From: Chitinophagaceae bacterium
GTDB lineage: Bacteria; Bacteroidota; Bacteroidia; Chitinophagales; Chitinophagaceae
Assembly (NCBI GenBank): GCA_947489175.1
Contig: CANLED010000113.1
Location: 1-6,646 of the forward strand
DNA length: 6,646 nt
Reading direction: 5' to 3'
Shown piece by piece: positions 5,717-6,646 of the stretch (the first letter of the stretch is position 1; every line of letters begins with the position of its first letter). The translations under genes and the position numbers were made by a program. The notes beneath the pieces were generated by a model. The model had not been told where the DNA came from. It searched no databases and worked only from the letters and a program-made list of their open reading frames with translations.

Positions 5717-6646
5717 ATATTAAACTTTAGATTAAACTTCGTTCCTTTTTCGAGTTCGCTATCCACCTCTATGGTGCCGTTCATGAGTTCAACGTATTTT
5801 GATACGATATGAAGTCCTAAACCTGTTCCTTGAATATTAATTACATTTTTACCCCTAAAAAATCTTTCAAACAAATGTTTTTTATCTTCATCAGCAATGC
5901 CTAATCCTTCATCCCTGATATCAATAAAAACATTACCTCCTGCAACATGACTGTTTACGTAAATAGATGCATTTTCAGTAGAAAATTTAGATGCATTCGA
6001 AATCAAATTAATCATGATATTCCTTAGAAGTGAAAGGTCAAGGCTAATTTGCATATCTCCAGCATGGTTGTAATACATGTGCTGCCCCACTTTCAGGATA
6101 GGGCTTATTTCACTGATGATGAGATTCAGCTGTTCTTTTAAGTTAAATTTTGAAAAATGAACTTGTATTTTACCCTCTTCGATTTTCCCCAAGGATAGAA
6201 ATTCATTAAGAATGTCTGTTAAATTGCTAACGGCTGAATGAATGCGCTGGATATGTTTATCTCGCTTATCTTGATCTGAAGATGCAGTATATTTAGCTAT
6301 TAAGGAAACAGATGATAAAATGGTACTCAGAGGAGTTCTGAATTCGTGTGAAGCCATGGAAACAAAACGAGATTTAAGATCACTGAGTTCCCTTTCTTTG
6401 CTTAAAGCCATGGTTAAATCATCCCTTGATTTCTCAAGGTTTGTCAATGCTTCTGTCAACTCTTGTGTTCTCAATTCTACTTTATTTTCAAGCTCTGCAT
6501 TCAATTCCTCAATTTCTTTTTTCGCCCTCTCCATTTCTGAAGTTTGACTTTTCATTGTATCCTCAATCTTTTTCCTTTGTGTGATGTCAATAATGAAACA
6601 AATCACAAACTGCTCTTGCTCGATTTGATAATGGCCAAGGCTAACT
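5713..6646 (-). CDS. PAS-type sensor histidine kinase, 5' partial
   Basis: This is the kinase partner of the adjacent response regulator. The frame is open to the window edge, so the gene begins outside. Residues visible at the edge (SLGHYQIEQEQFVICF then IIDITQRKKIED) are the typical end of a PAS sensor domain, so a GTG at 6604-6606 is not the start. A long charged coiled coil follows. Counting from that GTG codon, it spans about 16-78. The HisKA phospho-acceptor is H87 in SMASHEFRTPLS, codon 6346-6348. The ATPase domain shows an N box (NLISNASKFS), G1 (DEGLGIAD), F box (LFERFFRG) and G2 (GTGLGLHIVSKYVELMNG). No TM segment is seen in this part, so membrane attachment cannot be judged. The stop codon overlaps the regulator start by 4 bases (5713-5716). 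The stimulus is not visible; a PAS domain could sense redox, a ligand or a cofactor. Confidence 0.94.
   Translation of the reverse strand, partial: VSLGHYQIEQEQFVICFIIDITQRKKIEDTMKSQTSEMERAKKEIEELNAELENKVELRTQELTEALTNLEKSRDDLTMALSKERELSDLKSRFVSMASHEFRTPLSTILSSVSLIAKYTASSDQDKRDKHIQRIHSAVSNLTDILNEFLSLGKIEEGKIQVHFSKFNLKEQLNLIISEISPILKVGQHMYYNHAGDMQISLDLSLLRNIMINLISNASKFSTENASIYVNSHVAGGNVFIDIRDEGLGIADEDKKHLFERFFRGKNVINIQGTGLGLHIVSKYVELMNGTIEVDSELEKGTKFNLKFNI

Noticed and set aside
6604..6606. GTG as the start of the histidine kinase
   Set aside because: The frame stays open to the window end, and the upstream residues (SLGHYQIEQEQF) complete the end of a PAS domain, so the gene starts outside the window.

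Overview
The window looks like chromosomal DNA of a Bacteroidota bacterium. It is AT-rich, and the start codons follow A/T-rich leaders, mostly without a Shine-Dalgarno sequence. The cbb3 oxidase subunit CcoP has the single-heme, multi-TM form that I know from Chitinophagaceae/Sphingobacteriia-type genomes. This placement comes from remembered family features, not from a search, and I cannot name a genus.

Left part (1-3657, + strand): the downstream half of a cbb3-type cytochrome c oxidase operon. It holds ccoP (its 5' end lies outside the window), ccoG, ccoH/fixH and a SafE/DsbD_2-type membrane protein gene. Gaps between genes are only 1, 10 and 1 bases, so they are almost certainly co-transcribed. 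CcoP carries electrons into the oxidase. CcoG is a membrane iron-sulfur protein of copper handling and assembly, CcoH is an assembly or stability factor, and the last gene is a likely metal (copper) transporter or delivery protein. The catalytic subunits (CcoN/O) and CcoI would be expected upstream, outside the window.

Middle (3658-4668, + strand): a 99-base intergenic gap, a small heat-shock protein (Hsp20), a strong rho-independent terminator (10-bp perfect stem, 4-base loop, T-tract), and then a 137-residue helical protein of unknown function that starts only 14 bases after the terminator.

Right part (4661-6646, - strand): a two-component pair. A sensor histidine kinase (5' end outside the window; the end of a PAS-like domain is visible) overlaps by ATGA a response regulator whose output is a CRP/FNR-type cNMP-binding fold plus winged HTH. 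The regulator has lost the canonical cAMP-contact residues and has no FNR-type cysteines, so phosphorylation is the likely input. Its 3' end overlaps the unknown gene tail-to-tail by 8 bp.

Taken together, the window joins microaerobic respiration, a stress chaperone and a CRP-type two-component switch, which suggests (as inference only) a low-oxygen or redox stress locus. I see no mobile element, CRISPR array, tRNA or rRNA. I do not see a clearly new multi-gene system. The least understood items are the 137-residue protein and the REC-CRP regulator.
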